57,542 nucleotides of DNA, from NCBI GenBank assembly GCA_017409205.1, contig JAFQTF010000012.1:1-57542 (forward strand), written 5' to 3'. Numbering within the stretch: the stretch's first letter is position 1; the number at the start of each line of letters is the position of its first letter. This DNA is from Oscillospiraceae bacterium (GTDB lineage: Bacteria > Bacillota > Clostridia > Oscillospirales > Oscillospiraceae). Below, one piece after another: positions 56,178-57,542 of the stretch. The notes under the pieces were generated by a model, which ran no database searches, was not told where the DNA came from, and was given only the letters and a program-made list of their open reading frames with translations. The translations under genes were made by a program, and so were the position numbers.

Positions 56178-57542
56178 TTATTGCATCACCATTTCTGACT
56201 GGCTTTGCTGTTGGATTTTCTGCTTCTGCTGTTCAATCTCCCTTTTCACTTCCCCAATCATCACCGCTAGTTTTTCTTCGCATTCTTCCTTGGTTTTCGC
56301 GTAGACGTTCCGAGAAATCCGTTTGCCATCGGCGCCTTTGGGGGAATATTTTCCCTCCCAGAGGTGGTCGTTGATCTGGTACACGCAGCCGGTACCCCGC
56401 TTGCGGTGCTTGGGCTGGTAGGGCTGGAAGCCCCTCTGATCAGTGTGCTGTTTCTTCTCCTCCTGGGGCATCGGGGCATCGGTTTTGCCGATCTGGTGAT
56501 CGATTTTCACCGCCGCCTGCTTCTGCATGGTGTCGGTAACGTGGGAGTAAATGTCTAGGGTCGTTGCCGAGGAAACGTGGCCAATAATCGTGGACAGAGT
56601 CTTCACATCCATGCCGTGTTCCAGTGCCATCGTGGCGAAGGTGTGCCGCAGATCGTGGAACCGCACCACCTTGCACCCTGCCCTCTCCAGGGTCTGCTGC
56701 ATTCGCCGCCGTGCGTAGCTGGGCACGATAGGCGCATCCTCCTTCACCGGGGACGGGAACATCCACCGGGAATTTATCGTCTTCTTGTATTCCGACAGCA
56801 CTTTCAGGAGGCTCGGCGGCAGGATGATGGAGCGGATGGAGGACTTGGTTTTCGGCTCCGTAATGACCAGTTCTCTCTCGATAAAGGTAGCAGATTTCGT
56901 GATCCGCAGTTCCCCGGTGGTCAAGTTCAGATCCGTCCATTGCAGAGCTAGAATCTCCCCCAGCCGCAGCCCCGTGCCCAGCTCCAGCAGGAACAGTTCG
57001 TAGTACCCGTCCTGCTTCGCCTGGATCAGAAACCGCTGCATTTCCTCCTGGGTCAGGATCTGCATTTCGCCGCTTTTCTTGGGCGGCAGCTTGCATCCGG
57101 CGGCGGGATTGAACCGGATCAGCCCCTCCTGCACTGCCCGTTTCAGGGCGGCACTGCAGCTTGCGTGGCAGACCCGAACCATCCGGTCGGACAGTCCGGG
57201 GCCGTGCTGTTCTACGAAAATCAGCCGTCCGTTGGTCTTCAGCCGGGTGTAGAATTGCTGCAGGTCATTCTGGGTCAGCTTGTTCAGAGGAATCTGCCCA
57301 ATCTCCGGGATGATGTGCTTGTAGATCCGGTCTTCGTAGCCCACCTGGGTGCGGTAGCTTAGCTGGGGCTTGCAGTAGGTTTCGTACCAGAAAGCGATCC
57401 AGTCCCCGAAGGGCATATCCTCCTTACACTTGCGGATCGGTGGGGTGTATTGCTCCTGCAAAACCTTCAGCTTTTCCAGACATTCCTTCTTGGTTTTGCC
57501 CAGCACATTCTTGGTTTTCGGCAGGCCGTTGCCATCGTAGCC
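56178..57542 (-). CDS. Tyrosine recombinase/integrase with extra C-terminal domain (5' end outside window)
   Basis: At least 454 residues; the N-terminus lies beyond the right edge (the frame is open to the last base with 'GYDGNGLPKTKN'). The order is an N-terminal arm-type DNA-binding part, a SAM-like core-binding domain (from 'FGDWIAFWYETYCKP'), then the catalytic domain: Arg in 'GTGLRLGEIL', HxxR in 'HDLRHTFAT', His in 'GHVSSATT', and nucleophile Tyr in 'LDIYSHV'. After the Tyr there are about 110 more residues, including 'GCVYQINDHLWEGKYSPKGA' and 'VYAKTKEECEEKLA', which look like a second AP2/arm-type module and end in a Gln-rich helix. It mobilises the element. Confidence 0.93.
   Translation of the reverse strand, partial: GYDGNGLPKTKNVLGKTKKECLEKLKVLQEQYTPPIRKCKEDMPFGDWIAFWYETYCKPQLSYRTQVGYEDRIYKHIIPEIGQIPLNKLTQNDLQQFYTRLKTNGRLIFVEQHGPGLSDRMVRVCHASCSAALKRAVQEGLIRFNPAAGCKLPPKKSGEMQILTQEEMQRFLIQAKQDGYYELFLLELGTGLRLGEILALQWTDLNLTTGELRITKSATFIERELVITEPKTKSSIRSIILPPSLLKVLSEYKKTINSRWMFPSPVKEDAPIVPSYARRRMQQTLERAGCKVVRFHDLRHTFATMALEHGMDVKTLSTIIGHVSSATTLDIYSHVTDTMQKQAAVKIDHQIGKTDAPMPQEEKKQHTDQRGFQPYQPKHRKRGTGCVYQINDHLWEGKYSPKGADGKRISRNVYAKTKEECEEKLAVMIGEVKREIEQQKQKIQQQSQSEMVMQ

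Noticed and set aside
1-57542. CRISPR arrays, rRNA genes, complete prophage or toxin-antitoxin modules
   Set aside because: I saw no regularly spaced direct repeats, no rRNA-like sequence and no phage structural genes.

Overview
The window looks like a chromosomal segment of an anaerobic, moderately GC-rich gut-type Clostridia, probably Oscillospiraceae/Ruminococcaceae-like (inferred from protein style; no rRNA is present to confirm it). Supporting traits are an oxygen-sensitive class III ribonucleotide reductase, radical SAM proteins, a PyrD/PyrK-type dihydroorotate dehydrogenase, a cobalamin methionine synthase with a detached reactivation protein, LicT/PTS sugar control, AGGAGG-type ribosome binding sites and TTGACA/TATAAT promoters.

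Layout. 1-350: tail of an IS30-family transposase and a shared terminator. 352-3605 (minus): nrdD, a 53-codon gene carrying the glycyl-radical segment, and nrdG, behind a promoter with two NrdR-box palindromes. 3808-7733 (minus): domain-swapped GH3 glycosidase plus GPH sugar symporter. 7782-11661 (plus): five-gene cassette (SnoaL-like, GyrI-like, SPL-like radical SAM, Y-family polymerase with clamp motif, YolD-like) from a promoter whose spacer holds a GAAC-N4-GTTC LexA-type box. 11716-14581 (minus): M20 peptidase and two membrane proteins. 14697-17639 (plus): DUF1846, DDAH-like hydrolase, VanZ. 17640-17896: stacked palindromic repeats. 17897-27408 (minus): de novo pyrimidine operon pyrC-carB-pyrK-pyrD-pyrF-(FakA-tail-like)-pyrE-pyrB-pyrI, without carA. 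27424-30360 (minus): trkA-trkH.

30443-34290 (plus): MarR, DegV, CofE-like ligase and a membrane protein. 34297-39443: esterase (minus), Fe-S aldo/keto reductase and DMT exporter (plus), a small anchored protein and a NagZ-like lipoprotein (minus). 39444-39977 has no protein gene but holds a rod-foldable RNA candidate with its own terminator, and an odd promoter-terminator pair. 39978-45001 (minus): second DegV, then metF-reactivation protein-metH with overlapping stops and starts. 45082-48035 (plus): permuted NlpC/P60 hydrolase, condensation-fold acyltransferase, Gfo/Idh/MocA oxidoreductase. 48143-52157 (plus): RAT/terminator leader, LicT antiterminator, EIICB permease and GH4 6-phospho-alpha-glucosidase, a self-contained alpha-glucoside unit. 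52200-53594: ferritin-like protein and glutaminase.

From about 53728 to the right edge the DNA changes character. A tRNA-Pro gene is cut off just after its anticodon loop. It is followed by AT-rich DNA with an intact, divergent tRNA-Pro(TGG), a two-TM/TPR protein, and a tyrosine integrase running off the window. This reads as the left part of an integrative element that broke a tRNA gene and brought a replacement. It and the SOS-type cassette, the split NrdD and the RNA candidate at 39.6-39.8 kb are the places most worth a second look.
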